Positions 9,281-18,333 of a stretch of 34,923 nucleotides of DNA are shown here, piece after piece. The notes below the pieces were generated by a model. It was not told the DNA's origin. It saw only the letters and a program-made list of their open reading frames with translations, and did not search any database. The translations under genes and the position numbers were made by a program. Numbering within the stretch: the stretch's first letter is position 1; the number at the start of each line of letters is the position of its first letter. The DNA lies in contig JAEUHJ010000209.1 in assembly GCA_016795375.1 (NCBI GenBank), forward strand, positions 1 to 34,923. Direction: 5' to 3'. This DNA comes from Verrucomicrobiaceae bacterium. Its GTDB lineage: Bacteria; Verrucomicrobiota; Verrucomicrobiia; Verrucomicrobiales; Verrucomicrobiaceae.

Positions 9281-10204
9281 ATGCTCGATCTCACGAACAA
9301 GAAAATCGCTCTGCTCAAAGGCGGACCCGGCTCTGAACGCAAAGTGTCGCTCAAAACCGCCGAAAGCGTCGCCGAGGCGTTGCGCAGCAAGGGAGCGAAC
9401 GTGATCGAGATCGACGTGACCGGCCCTGATTTCAAGGTTCCGGGCGATGTCTTCATCGCGATGAACTTGATCCACGGCACCTTCGGCGAGGACGGCCAGC
9501 TTCAGGCGGTCTTGGAACAGCGCGGCATCCGTTACACCGGCGCGGGCGTGGCAAGCAGCCGCATCGCGTTCGACAAGACGCTGAGCAAGGGACGCTTCAT
9601 CGCCGCCGGCGCGCCAACACCGCGTTCACAAAACTACCCGCTCGATGGTGGCGAACCGCTGGCCATTTCGTTTCCGCTGGTGGTCAAACCGCCGCGTGAA
9701 GGCTCCAGCGTCGGCGTACACATCTGCCACCACCAGGGCGAGTTTGACGCCGCCATCGAGGACGCGAAGAAATTCGGCAAGGACACGTTGATCGAAGACT
9801 ACGTGGCCGGAAAAGAGCTGACGGTCGGCATTCTCGGCGATCAGGTGCTGCCGATCATTCACATCGAGCCGGTCGAAGGCTTCTACGACATCAACAACAA
9901 GTATCCGTGGATGAGCGGCACCGGCAAAACGAACTACAACTGCCCCGCCAACCTCAGCCCGGAGGTGACGAAGGCCGTGCAGGACGCCGCGATGAAGGCG
10001 TTCCGCTCCTGCGGCACGGAAGTTTATGGCCGCGTCGATGTCATGCTGCGCGACAGCGACCAGGCGCCCTTCGTGCTGGAGATCAACACGATCCCCGGCA
10101 TGACCAGCAGCAGCCTGCTGCCAAAGGCCGCGAAGGCCGTGGGCATCGAGTTCCCGGATCTCTGCGCGAAGATCATCGAGCTCTCGCTTGCCGCACGGCC
10201 GTGA
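9281..10204 (+). CDS. ddl: D-alanine--D-alanine ligase
   Basis: ATP-grasp ligase that makes the D-Ala-D-Ala dipeptide of peptidoglycan. At 307 residues it has the normal length of DdlB. Recognisable elements: IALLKGGPGSERKVSLKTAESV with the substrate Glu, MNLIHGTFGEDGQLQAVLE, YTGAGVASSRIAFDK, the serine loop REGSSVGVH, LIEDYVAGKELTVGIL, and the C-terminal catalytic loop FVLEINTIPGMTSSSLLPKAA. GGPGSERKVS replaces the more common GG.S.ER.VS. The gene stands alone, convergent with the MFS gene and not inside a mur/fts cluster. The start ATG has no Shine-Dalgarno. Confidence 0.95.
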   Translation: MLDLTNKKIALLKGGPGSERKVSLKTAESVAEALRSKGANVIEIDVTGPDFKVPGDVFIAMNLIHGTFGEDGQLQAVLEQRGIRYTGAGVASSRIAFDKTLSKGRFIAAGAPTPRSQNYPLDGGEPLAISFPLVVKPPREGSSVGVHICHHQGEFDAAIEDAKKFGKDTLIEDYVAGKELTVGILGDQVLPIIHIEPVEGFYDINNKYPWMSGTGKTNYNCPANLSPEVTKAVQDAAMKAFRSCGTEVYGRVDVMLRDSDQAPFVLEINTIPGMTSSSLLPKAAKAVGIEFPDLCAKIIELSLAARP

Positions 10205-10212
10205 TTTGAAGC

Positions 10213-11379
10213 TCACGTCGTCTGCCTTTTGCGGCTGGCGGCAATGAACACCGCCGCGACGGCACCGAGCGCCGCGTTCAGCGTCCACAGGATCAGCGGA
10301 TGATGATCGTAGAGCGTCATGCCGAAGGCGGAGCTGGCGGTGTTGCCCGCGCACCATGCCAGGCTCAGGAAGCCGACATAACGTCCGCGCATGTCATCAG
10401 GCGCGAGGCTCGCGGAGTAGGCTTGCTGACGCGAGAACGCCGACATCTCGCCGAGCGTGAACACGACCATCATCGCCACGAACGCGGTGAGTGATCCGCT
10501 GCCGAGGAAGATGAGGAAACTGCCCCCCATGAGGACGTAACCGAGCGCCAGCACCTGCTTCACCGGCCAATGACGCAACCCGGCGGCCAGCGGCACCTCC
10601 ATGAGGCAGATCATCGCGCCGTTCAAAGCCAGCACCATGCCGCAGAGATGCAGCGGCAGGTGGTTGCGCTCGAAATGCAGCGGAAAGGTGGTGTTCGTCT
10701 GCCGGAAGATCCACGCGACGCACACGCAGGCACCGAACAGCGCGAGAAACGCATGATTGGCCCGGATCGACTGCCATGCGTGCTTCCAGCCGGCATGTTC
10801 AGCCGGTGTGCGCCTGCCACGCGGCAGGAACAACCAGGCGATGATACCAAAGAAGGCCGATGTGGCCGCATCGACGACGAACAGCCAGAAGAACGAATGC
10901 TCGGCAAGGAAACCGGCCGTCGCAGGGCCGAGTGACCATCCAAGATTGACGGCAAAGCGCTGCACGGCGAAGGCGATGACGCGGTGTTCCGGCGGCACGA
11001 TGTCCTGCACCAGCGCGGCGCTGGCAGGATGACCGGCTTCATTGATCGCTCCGGTGATGAATGCCAGCAGCGCCAGCACGCGCCAATCAACGGCCTGTGA
11101 CATCGTCAGCATGCACAGCGCTCCTGCGAGCGACGAGACGGCCATTGTGACATTTCTGCCGAGCCGGTCGGCCATCCAGCCGCCGATCCATGCGGCGGCG
11201 AATCCGCCGAGCGAGTAGGCCGCCGCGGCGTAACCGGCCTGCGCCGCAGTGTTGCCGTTCCGGGTGATGAACAAGGTCAGGAACGGCACGACGAACACGC
11301 CGAACCGGTTGACGAACGTGGCTCCTACCAGAACCCAGAAGGCTCTGGGCAGGAGTTGAAGCTGGGATAGCAGGGACAT
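10213..11379 (-). CDS. Major facilitator superfamily transporter
   Basis: A 388-residue polytopic inner-membrane transporter with about twelve hydrophobic segments. The cytoplasmic loop 2-3 motif GGWMADRLGRN (the MFS G-x-x-x-D-R-x-G-R signature) is present, followed by the second-half repeat after a central basic stretch (LPRGRRTPAEHAGWKHAW). The ATG at 11379 was preferred over the upstream ATG at 11430, because the latter would begin directly after the gap terminator U-tract and would add a polar serine-rich tail. Related proteins are annotated as drug or sugar efflux pumps (MdtH-like); the substrate is unknown. It lies downstream of gap on the same strand but is separated by a terminator. 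Confidence 0.86.
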   Translation of the reverse strand: MSLLSQLQLLPRAFWVLVGATFVNRFGVFVVPFLTLFITRNGNTAAQAGYAAAAYSLGGFAAAWIGGWMADRLGRNVTMAVSSLAGALCMLTMSQAVDWRVLALLAFITGAINEAGHPASAALVQDIVPPEHRVIAFAVQRFAVNLGWSLGPATAGFLAEHSFFWLFVVDAATSAFFGIIAWLFLPRGRRTPAEHAGWKHAWQSIRANHAFLALFGACVCVAWIFRQTNTTFPLHFERNHLPLHLCGMVLALNGAMICLMEVPLAAGLRHWPVKQVLALGYVLMGGSFLIFLGSGSLTAFVAMMVVFTLGEMSAFSRQQAYSASLAPDDMRGRYVGFLSLAWCAGNTASSAFGMTLYDHHPLILWTLNAALGAVAAVFIAASRKRQTT

Positions 11380-11430
11380 GGTTGGAAAAGAGGAAAACGA
11401 TTCATGGGAATTGGGAGATGAGCTGGACAC

Positions 11431-11460
11431 AAAACGGGCCGGCTCGCGTGAGCCGGCCCG
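11431..11460 (-). terminator. Rho-independent terminator of gap
   Basis: A perfect 11-bp stem is formed by 11435-11445 (CGGGCCGGCTC) and 11450-11460, with a four-base loop. On the minus strand it is followed by TTTTGTGT. It lies 35 bases after the gap stop codon and separates gap from the MFS gene. Confidence 0.85.
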
Positions 11461-11495
11461 TCGAAGGCTTTCAAGGTTGCTGCGGCTGTTTCAAA

Positions 11496-12584
<1,089 letters not shown>

Positions 12585-12681
12585 CTACCGCGAGGGGGGG
12601 GGAGTGTCAACCTTGTTGCCAGCAGGTTTAGGGACGTGATCCGGCTTCCCAAACCGTCTTCTTATACGCTACACTGGCCGC

Positions 12682-13713
12682 ATGAACAAAGGTGTCATCG
12701 CGCTCCTCCTGCTGACCATCCTGCTCGCAGGAAACGGCTGTTCCGCTCCTCCGACACCAGAAAAGCCCACGGAATCACTTGGGGCTAAATTGAATCGAAT
12801 CATCATTCCTGACTTCCCCCCAACAGACGTCACTCTGGAAGATGCCTTGGAGTTTCTTCGAGTCAAAAGCCGGGAGTTCGACCCGACGATAACGAAAACC
12901 TCACAGAAGGGTGTCAACTTTGTCATCATCAGCGGTAACGTGAAAAATCTGCCTGCCATTGATGGCCTGAAGCCCAAGGACATGCCGCTGAGCGAAACCC
13001 TGCGATACATCACTGAGTCGGTTGGCCTAAAGTTTGTGGTGGAGCCTCAAGCGGTGGCAGTCCGTGAAAAGGATGACGAGCGAGGGCCATCCAAAGGCCC
13101 TTCAACGAACGCGCACCAGCTCGCAATGGAGAAAACCATTCTTCCAACGGTTCAATTCCAAGGCGCCACCATCGAGGAAGCCGTCGAATACCTTCGCGTA
13201 AGCCGTGTATGCCTGGATGCCGACGACCATACCAGCGCGACGATGACACTGAATTATGTCCTGAAGCTCCGAACCAATGACAAGCGGCCAAAGATTTCCT
13301 TGGATTTGAAGGACATTCCCCTCAGCGAAGCACTTCGCTACTGCGCCGAGATTGCAGGCGTAACACTCCGTTACGATAGCTTCGCCGTGGTGATCACGGA
13401 AGAAAACACAGCGCCCGCTGCCCCACCCGCCGTGAAAGGCCTGGCAAGCTCGCTAATCCTGCCGCATGTCGCCTTGTCTGGAGCCACCTTGAAGGAAGCC
13501 GTGGAGCTTATTCGGATCAAATCACGTGAACTGGATACTGCACACAATGGCGTCAGCATCATAATCCAGCCAGGTGATCCGGCATCATCCATCGAACTCG
13601 ACCTCAAACAGATTCCCGTCATCGAAGCCCTGCGCTATATCGCCGAACTCAGCAACCACATGCTCAGCTTTGAGAACAATGACTTCGTGCTAACACCGGT
13701 GAAGGGGCCGTGA
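12682..13713 (+). CDS. Exported protein with three tandem copies of a secretin-like module
   Basis: A 343-residue exported protein, probably a lipoprotein: a hydrophobic leader (residues 1-19) ends at Cys20, but the lipobox (GNGC) is not canonical. The rest is three related modules of about 90 residues at roughly 38-128, 150-239 and 256-338. Each has an isoleucine-proline opening strand, a TLEDALEFLRVKSRE-type helix, a strand, then a D-x-P-L-S-E-x-L-R-Y-I helix followed by a V-x-L-x-x-x/F-x-V-V strand pair. The module resembles the STN/secretin short domain seen in outer-membrane secretins and TonB-linked proteins. No membrane pore domain follows. Composition is less GC-rich than its neighbours. 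Function unknown. Confidence 0.72.
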   Translation: MNKGVIALLLLTILLAGNGCSAPPTPEKPTESLGAKLNRIIIPDFPPTDVTLEDALEFLRVKSREFDPTITKTSQKGVNFVIISGNVKNLPAIDGLKPKDMPLSETLRYITESVGLKFVVEPQAVAVREKDDERGPSKGPSTNAHQLAMEKTILPTVQFQGATIEEAVEYLRVSRVCLDADDHTSATMTLNYVLKLRTNDKRPKISLDLKDIPLSEALRYCAEIAGVTLRYDSFAVVITEENTAPAAPPAVKGLASSLILPHVALSGATLKEAVELIRIKSRELDTAHNGVSIIIQPGDPASSIELDLKQIPVIEALRYIAELSNHMLSFENNDFVLTPVKGP

Positions 13714-13734
13714 TCGCCGGTTGATCTCGACGGC

Positions 13735-14079
13735 ATGCTTCATACCGATGCAGTCATGGCATCGCCAAAGTCTTCCGACCTCACCCAGAGCCTGCGCGAA
13801 AACGCGTGGATCGGCGATGCCGTGCTCGAACTCTACGTGCGCTCCCACATCCTGCGCACGCATGGCAAAGTCGATGCGGAGATGAAGACGCGCTTCACCT
13901 GCAACCAGTTCCTCGCCTGCCACGGCAATCCCACCGCCGTCGAGGCAGAGATCGGTGTCATCCATCAGCGCGAGGGGCTGGAAGCCGCCTTCACCTGGAT
14001 TCGTGAAACCTTGGAGCCGTTGTTCCTGAAGCAGGAGGCGAATCGCAGGCGGCATCCCGGTGTTGCGCGGGCAAAATGA
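13735..14079 (+). CDS. Stand-alone RNase III-like domain protein (Mini-III-like)
   Basis: A 114-residue protein built only of an RNase III endonuclease fold. ENAWIGDAVLELYVR matches the RNase III signature (ERLEFLGDAVL...) with the Asp kept, and NPTAVEAEIGVIHQREGLEAAFTWIRETLEPLF matches the second acidic helix (T-x-x-E-A-x-x-G-A-x-Y-L-D-x-G). No double-stranded RNA-binding domain follows. This resembles Mini-ribonuclease III, which acts on 23S rRNA precursors in Firmicutes. The exact start is unsure: the ATG at 13756 would remove seven residues. It sits 20 bases before hisI and 22 bases after the triplicate-module gene, so the three may be cotranscribed. Activity is inferred only. Confidence 0.7.
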   Translation: MLHTDAVMASPKSSDLTQSLRENAWIGDAVLELYVRSHILRTHGKVDAEMKTRFTCNQFLACHGNPTAVEAEIGVIHQREGLEAAFTWIRETLEPLFLKQEANRRRHPGVARAK

Positions 14080-14098
14080 GCCGCTAGCATGGTCTCCC

Positions 14099-14515
14099 AT
14101 GTCCGCGTCAGCACCCATCTCATTCGCCAGCCGTGAATCGAAGCAAGCCATCGAAGAAGGCATGTTGTTTGCCCCGAAATTTGACGAGCACGGGCTGATC
14201 CCGGCGGTTTCCGTGGATGCCGAGAGCGGAAAGCCGCTGATGCTGGCCTACATGAACGAGCAATCCCTCAAAATGACGCTGGAGCTCGGCCAGGCGGTGT
14301 ATTGGAGCCGCAGCCGGAACCAGCTCTGGCACAAGGGGGCGACGAGTGGTGAGTTGCAGGAAGTCGTGGAGATACGCACGGACTGCGACCAGGACGCGCT
14401 GGTGCTGCGGGTCAAACAGCATGGCGGCGGCTGCTGCCACACGAAGCGCCCGACGTGTTTTTACCGTGTGGTGAGGGCGGAGAACGGCGAGGCGCTGCTG
14501 CAGCCCGCGTCTTGA
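14099..14515 (+). CDS. hisI: Phosphoribosyl-AMP cyclohydrolase
   Basis: Third step of histidine biosynthesis: hydrolytic opening of the adenine ring of phosphoribosyl-AMP, in the cytoplasm. The 138-residue product carries the whole family pattern: GLIPAVSVDAESGKPLMLAYMNEQSL, VYWSRSRNQLWHKGATSG, the magnesium/zinc motif DCDQDALVLRV, and the C-terminal GGGCCHTKRPTCFYR with the zinc-binding cysteines. There is no HisE (pyrophosphohydrolase) domain, so this is the monofunctional type. The start at 14099 is preferred to the upstream in-frame ATG at 14060, which would overlap the preceding gene. No other his gene is nearby. Confidence 0.94.
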   Translation: MSASAPISFASRESKQAIEEGMLFAPKFDEHGLIPAVSVDAESGKPLMLAYMNEQSLKMTLELGQAVYWSRSRNQLWHKGATSGELQEVVEIRTDCDQDALVLRVKQHGGGCCHTKRPTCFYRVVRAENGEALLQPAS

Positions 14516-14551
14516 TGCCCGCGCTGCGTGGCATTCGTCCGAAAAGGCGGC

Positions 14552-14767
14552 TCAACGGCTCTGCATCATGCCGCCCATGGCGCCGAACGGAGAGCGCGCA
14601 TTGCCTTCCCAGGACCTGGGGCGGTTCCACGGCAGGTTGCTGTAACCACTGCTGTCCGGCCCAACGACCTTCTTTCTCTGCGGCTCGTTCGAGGCGCAGG
14701 ACGCCAGGGAGCAGGCTGCAACAACCAGCAGAAGGACGGACTTCAACGGAAGGTGTGTGTTCATCAT
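14552..14767 (-). CDS. Small lipoprotein
   Basis: A 71-residue (or 70, from the second ATG) exported protein with a clear lipobox LASC; the lipidated residue is Cys24. The leader is hydrophobic (SVLLLVVAACS). The mature part is short and proline/glycine-rich (GYSNLPWNRPRSWEGN, then SPFGAMGGM). No catalytic motif is seen. It lies 22 bases downstream of the two coiled-coil genes on the same strand, so it is probably the last gene of that transcript. Function unknown. Confidence 0.75.
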   Translation of the reverse strand: MMNTHLPLKSVLLLVVAACSLASCASNEPQRKKVVGPDSSGYSNLPWNRPRSWEGNARSPFGAMGGMMQSR

Positions 14768-14789
14768 CGTCGCCGTTCCGCCTGCGCAA

Positions 14790-15578
14790 TCAGTTCTGCA
14801 CCAGGTTCTCCAGGATCACCCGGTCACCGGGCATGATGAGTTCGCCATTGACGACGGCACCGGGAACGATGCTGGCCATGGCGGCCCGGGCCTCGACATT
14901 CATGACGCTGATCTTGCCGACTGTCTGGGCACCGCGGGTGACGATGAGCTTGGTGTCCTGGGTGAGGCCGGTGGATTTGCCAGCGTCGATCACCACGAAG
15001 CCCCAGTCGTAATTGACGGCCACAACACGGGAGGTCAGGCTGTTGCGTTCAAAGTTCTTGCGACGTTCCTCGATCTTGTGGACGACATCATCAAGGCGCT
15101 TCTGCACGCCCGCGATCTTCTCCTCCTCGGCGGTGACTTCTTTCTTCTTGGCCTCGGCCTGGGTTTCAAAGTCGAGCTTTTCCTTCTTCAGGCGGGCGAT
15201 GTCCTCCGCGATGGTCTCGGGTTTGACATCCTTGGGCAGGTCCGCCAGCATTTTGGCAAGCTCCTGCTGTTTTTTGACCTTGGTGTCGAGTTCGGTCTGG
15301 GTGCGGGTGGCTTCGCTTTCGGCCTGGGCCAGGCGGTTTTTCTGAGCTTTGAGACGCTCTGACTCGGCGTCCAGCTCTCCCTGGACGCGGGTGACGTCAG
15401 CAACGAGCTGATTGACTTTTCCGACGACGGTTTTCTCCGTCAGTTTTTCCTTCACAATGCTGGCATTGATGCCGGCGATGCTGTTGCGCACATTGGCGAA
15501 CTCACGGCCGTTTTGATGCGCGAAAAAGCTGGCGACGACGATCACCACGGCGCTGAGGATGAAGAGGACTTTGGTCAT
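14790..15578 (-). CDS. Membrane-anchored coiled-coil protein with C-terminal beta domain, paralogue 1
   Basis: A 262-residue protein. An N-terminal signal anchor (residues 3-21) is followed by a long charged helical region rich in K, E, A and Q heptads (about 30-170). The C-terminus is a compact beta-rich domain (about 172-262) with YDWGFVVIDAGKSTGLTQDTKLIVTRG, VGKISVMNVEARAAMASIVPGAV and GELIMPGDRVIL. This beta domain resembles SH3-like repeats of MreC or FlgT-type proteins. It is clearly paralogous to the neighbour upstream, which shares DWGFVV, the KGKL-like strand and R-PGDLVV. It is probably a periplasmic, inner-membrane-anchored scaffold. Function not known. Confidence 0.72.
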   Translation of the reverse strand: MTKVLFILSAVVIVVASFFAHQNGREFANVRNSIAGINASIVKEKLTEKTVVGKVNQLVADVTRVQGELDAESERLKAQKNRLAQAESEATRTQTELDTKVKKQQELAKMLADLPKDVKPETIAEDIARLKKEKLDFETQAEAKKKEVTAEEEKIAGVQKRLDDVVHKIEERRKNFERNSLTSRVVAVNYDWGFVVIDAGKSTGLTQDTKLIVTRGAQTVGKISVMNVEARAAMASIVPGAVVNGELIMPGDRVILENLVQN

Positions 15579-15636
15579 GACGGAAAATGCTTGGGGCGAT
15601 GTGCGGGAACGTGGCGGTTTGGAAGCAGGTCAAAAA

Positions 15637-16785
15637 TCAAGGTTTGGGAGCGGGAGGGGGGGCGGCTCCAAAGGGATCTGCCGTGCTCGGCGGCTTGGCT
15701 CCACCCGCAGGAGGGGTGGCTGGCGCGGTACCGGCAGGCGGCGTCGCAGGAGCAGCGCCAAACGGGTCGGAATTCATGGCAGGCGCGGCTGGAGCCGCAG
15801 CAGGGGCACCAAACGGATCTCCACCACCCATGGCGGGCGCGGCAGCGGGAGCGCCAGGAGCAGCGGCAGGGGCGCCAAACGGATCTCCACCACCCATGGC
15901 AGGCGCGGCGGCTGCCGGGGCACCAGGAGCAGCGGCAGGAGCGCCTGGCGCGGCCGGGGCGGTGCTGGCTCCGGTCGATTTTGGCGCGGCTGTCTTGGCG
16001 CTCTGCTCGGCGGAAGCCACCACAAGGTCGCCCGGGCGGATGCGTTCGCCTTCGGCGAGGGTGCCTTTGATCAAGTCGGCGACGGAGGAGTTCTGCTCGA
16101 CGTTGCGCACTTTGAGTTTGGCGACAGTTTCCTTGCCGCGCTTCACTTCGAGGTCGGCATTGGCGAACACGCCGCCGCCGTTGCCCTTGTTGAGCACCAC
16201 AAAACCCCAATCGGTGAAGGATTGGGCGACTTTGGCGGTGAAATCATCGTCCACGATGCCGCGGCGTCCACGCGCCTCGCGCTCCTCAGCAGCCTTGGCA
16301 GCGGTGGTGAGCTGGTTGACCCTTTCCTGCGCGGCGGCCAGGCGCTGGTTCTGGTTGGCCAGCTCGCCTTCCTTCTCGCCGCGTTCTTTTTTGATGCTTT
16401 CGATCTGAGCCAGCAGGGATTTGATGTCGCCCGCGTCGTCGATCTGCTTCTGAAGGTCATTCACCAGCTTGGCGACCTGCTCCAGATTGGTTTTCACCAC
16501 GGCCAGTTCCTGCTCCTTGGTCTGGGCCTTGGCGGTGGTGTCCACGACAGCCGTCTTGGCGGTTTCGAGATCCTTGTTGGCAGTGGCAAGCTGGGTTTCT
16601 CGGTTCTTCCTGGCTTCCTCGGCCTTGGCGATCTGCGCTTTCTGCTCCTCAAGGTTGGCCTTGGAATAAGCCTCGCGTTTCTTTTCTGCGTCGAATAATT
16701 TCGGGTTGCCCCACCACGGAGAGGCAAAATAGAAAGCAATGCCGAGGCAGACGGCGGTGAGTGCGGAGAGAATTTTCCAGACCAT
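15637..16785 (-). CDS. Membrane-anchored coiled-coil protein with C-terminal low-complexity tail, paralogue 2
   Basis: A 382-residue protein. A signal anchor (VWKILSALTAVCLGIAFYFA) leads a long coiled coil (about 30-185), then a beta domain (about 190-262; TDWGFVVLNKG, VAKLKVRNVEQNSSVADLIKGT, RIRPGDLVVAS). The same three blocks occur in the gene 58 bases downstream. The last 115 residues are Ala/Pro/Gly-rich and contain four DPFGA repeats. The start at 16785 was chosen because it begins at the signal anchor; the frame is open 78 bases further, without support. It shares strand and probably a transcript with paralogue 1 and the small lipoprotein. Function unknown; a structural role at the cell envelope is inferred. 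Confidence 0.72.
   Translation of the reverse strand: MVWKILSALTAVCLGIAFYFASPWWGNPKLFDAEKKREAYSKANLEEQKAQIAKAEEARKNRETQLATANKDLETAKTAVVDTTAKAQTKEQELAVVKTNLEQVAKLVNDLQKQIDDAGDIKSLLAQIESIKKERGEKEGELANQNQRLAAAQERVNQLTTAAKAAEEREARGRRGIVDDDFTAKVAQSFTDWGFVVLNKGNGGGVFANADLEVKRGKETVAKLKVRNVEQNSSVADLIKGTLAEGERIRPGDLVVASAEQSAKTAAPKSTGASTAPAAPGAPAAAPGAPAAAAPAMGGGDPFGAPAAAPGAPAAAPAMGGGDPFGAPAAAPAAPAMNSDPFGAAPATPPAGTAPATPPAGGAKPPSTADPFGAAPPPAPKP
15650..15935 (-). repeat. Coding tandem repeats (DPFGA-Ala/Pro) in paralogue 2
   Basis: The C-terminal coding region carries four DPFGA motifs separated by Ala/Pro/Gly linkers. The best pair is a 66-base (22-residue) direct repeat whose AAACGGATCTCCACC blocks start at 15811 and 15877. 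A shorter unit of 51 bases starts at about 15760, and a last degenerate unit lies near 15668. The number of copies may vary between strains. Confidence 0.75.
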
Positions 16786-16889
16786 GACGGGAGCGGATTT
16801 GAGAATTAAGAGCCTGATTTTTACCGGATGGCCTGTGTTTCGACAACACCAATTTTCGGTCAATTCACCCTTCTCCTGGAATCCCGCTT

Positions 16890-17015
16890 GTGCCGGGTGG
16901 TCCCTGCGGCTAGAACAGGGGCTGTCAGGGGCCGCGGATGCTCAGCTTGCGAACCCCGCCAGGTCCTGACGGAAGCAACGGCAGCCTGCCTGTCCATGTC
17001 GCGGTTCCCTGGCAC
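16890..17015 (+). ncRNA. ffs: Signal recognition particle RNA (4.5S-type)
   Basis: RNA scaffold of the signal recognition particle; pairs with Ffh to target nascent membrane proteins. The conserved apical domain is visible at about 16950-16981: GAACCCCGCCAGGTCC, a TGAC tetraloop, then GGAAGCAACGG. Termini GTGCCGGG (16890-16897) and CCCTGGCAC (17007-17015) pair in an 8-bp helix with one G-U. Inside it, GCGGC/GTCGC, ACAGG/CCTGT and GGCTG/CAGCC form successive helices. The tetraloop UGAC fits the URRC class rather than the commoner GGAA. A TTTT run follows at once. The exact ends are inferred from pairing. Confidence 0.9.
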
Positions 17016-17046
17016 TTTTCCCATCGTTTTCCGGGCAAATGCCGCC

Positions 17047-18333
17047 TTAATCACCAGTCAGATCAGTCAGAATCTGCTGTGAGAGAATCCCGGCCTCGAC
17101 CTCGGACAAGCCTGCCGCCCGCCATGCCAGTGTGACAGTGATGCGGCCTGCGTAGTCTGAAAAAAAGACACCCAGGCCGGGCGGGGAGCTCACACCGGGG
17201 ATGGTGCAGACGTTTTGGAGCTCCGCCCCGGCAAAGCCAGATCTTCCCGGTAAAAAAGCGCCGGTGTGGGAGTGGAACAGGCTGCAAATCTGGCCGCAAT
17301 TCACCAGTCTCACGGCCGGGATGAAGCATTTCACGGGCATATGGGACGCCAGCGTCATGAGTGCGTCTGAAGCGTTCACCATGTCCAGCCGCATGGCTTC
17401 GCGGTATTGCTCCAGGAGATGCGGGACCGCCCGGTCCATCGTTGCCAGTGCGGCGGACTCCAGAAACAACGGCAGCGTGCCCATGTGGTTGCCGAAAATC
17501 AGGTCGCGGCTGCGGCCGCGGGCCTGGAAGGGGAGCTGCACATGAATCTCCGGGCTGTGCCAGTCGCGCAGCTCATGCAGGCGGCGTAGAGCCCGCGCGG
17601 CGATGGCCGCATAAAAGGGCATCTGCAAAAAATCGCCGCAGGACGCGCGCAGGCGCATGAAGGCGACCTGTGATTGCGGAGTGGAGAGCTCCAGCACTTT
17701 GAAAGCTGGCGCATCCGCCTGCGGCATGCCTTTGACCCAGGTGGAAAGGCAGCCGGCCCGTGTCATGGCATGCAGTCGTCTCATCAGGGGCAGCGCCCGG
17801 TTGAAGACACGCCCCATGCTTTCACGCCGCGGCACACCGGGTTCCGTCGGTCCCGATGCGCAGGCTCCGGCGGCCAGTTTCTCCAGCAGCAGGTTCACTC
17901 CCGTCCCGTCCAGCAGCGCATGGCGCCAGGTCAGCAGGATGACATGTGCGCCTTCATCCCCCCATGGAAACACCTCCAGGAGCAAAGGCGCGTCGAACGC
18001 CCTGCCGTCACATACTCCCTGCAACCGGGCCTGGATCACCGCCTCGCCCGGCGGCTGCGAATGCGGAACATGCCAGGTGATCGGAGGCGCCGGAACCGGG
18101 TCGCCAATTTTCCACACGAGCCGCCAGCCGCGCCAGGCGCGTTTCAATCGCGCGCCCAGCATCGGATGATGCGCATGAACCTGCTCCCAGGCTCGGCGCA
18201 ACGTCTCCGGGTCTGGTTTGCCTGTCAGTTTGAGCATCGTCACCGCCCGGTGCAGCCCCTGGCCGTCTCGGCTCATGAAAGCCTCCAGCCCGGCGAGGAA
18301 AAAATCGACCGTCGTGGCGGGCAGCGTCGGCAT
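17047..18333 (-). CDS. Condensation-domain-fold acyltransferase-like protein
   Basis: A 428-residue protein of the CoA-dependent acyltransferase/NRPS condensation fold. The catalytic motif H-x-x-x-D-G is present as RHALLDGTG with His138, Asp142 and Gly143. The N-terminal part (FFLAGLEAFMSRDG... LRRAWEQVHAHHPMLGARL) matches the opening of condensation and wax-ester-synthase-like domains. The second half has the FGNHMGTLPLFL segment, resembling the (N)FG-N-...-P solvent-channel motif. Its ATG overlaps the stop codon of the upstream acyl carrier protein gene by one base (TGATG), implying that it uses an acyl group carried by that protein. No adenylation or other synthetase domain is adjacent. 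The product is unknown. Confidence 0.75.
   Translation of the reverse strand: MPTLPATTVDFFLAGLEAFMSRDGQGLHRAVTMLKLTGKPDPETLRRAWEQVHAHHPMLGARLKRAWRGWRLVWKIGDPVPAPPITWHVPHSQPPGEAVIQARLQGVCDGRAFDAPLLLEVFPWGDEGAHVILLTWRHALLDGTGVNLLLEKLAAGACASGPTEPGVPRRESMGRVFNRALPLMRRLHAMTRAGCLSTWVKGMPQADAPAFKVLELSTPQSQVAFMRLRASCGDFLQMPFYAAIAARALRRLHELRDWHSPEIHVQLPFQARGRSRDLIFGNHMGTLPLFLESAALATMDRAVPHLLEQYREAMRLDMVNASDALMTLASHMPVKCFIPAVRLVNCGQICSLFHSHTGAFLPGRSGFAGAELQNVCTIPGVSSPPGLGVFFSDYAGRITVTLAWRAAGLSEVEAGILSQQILTDLTGD

Noticed and set aside
15801..15935. Direct repeats that could suggest a CRISPR array
   Set aside because: The repeats are in frame in the C-terminus of a coiled-coil protein and encode DPFGA-Ala/Pro units. 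There are no unique spacers of uniform length and no cas genes.
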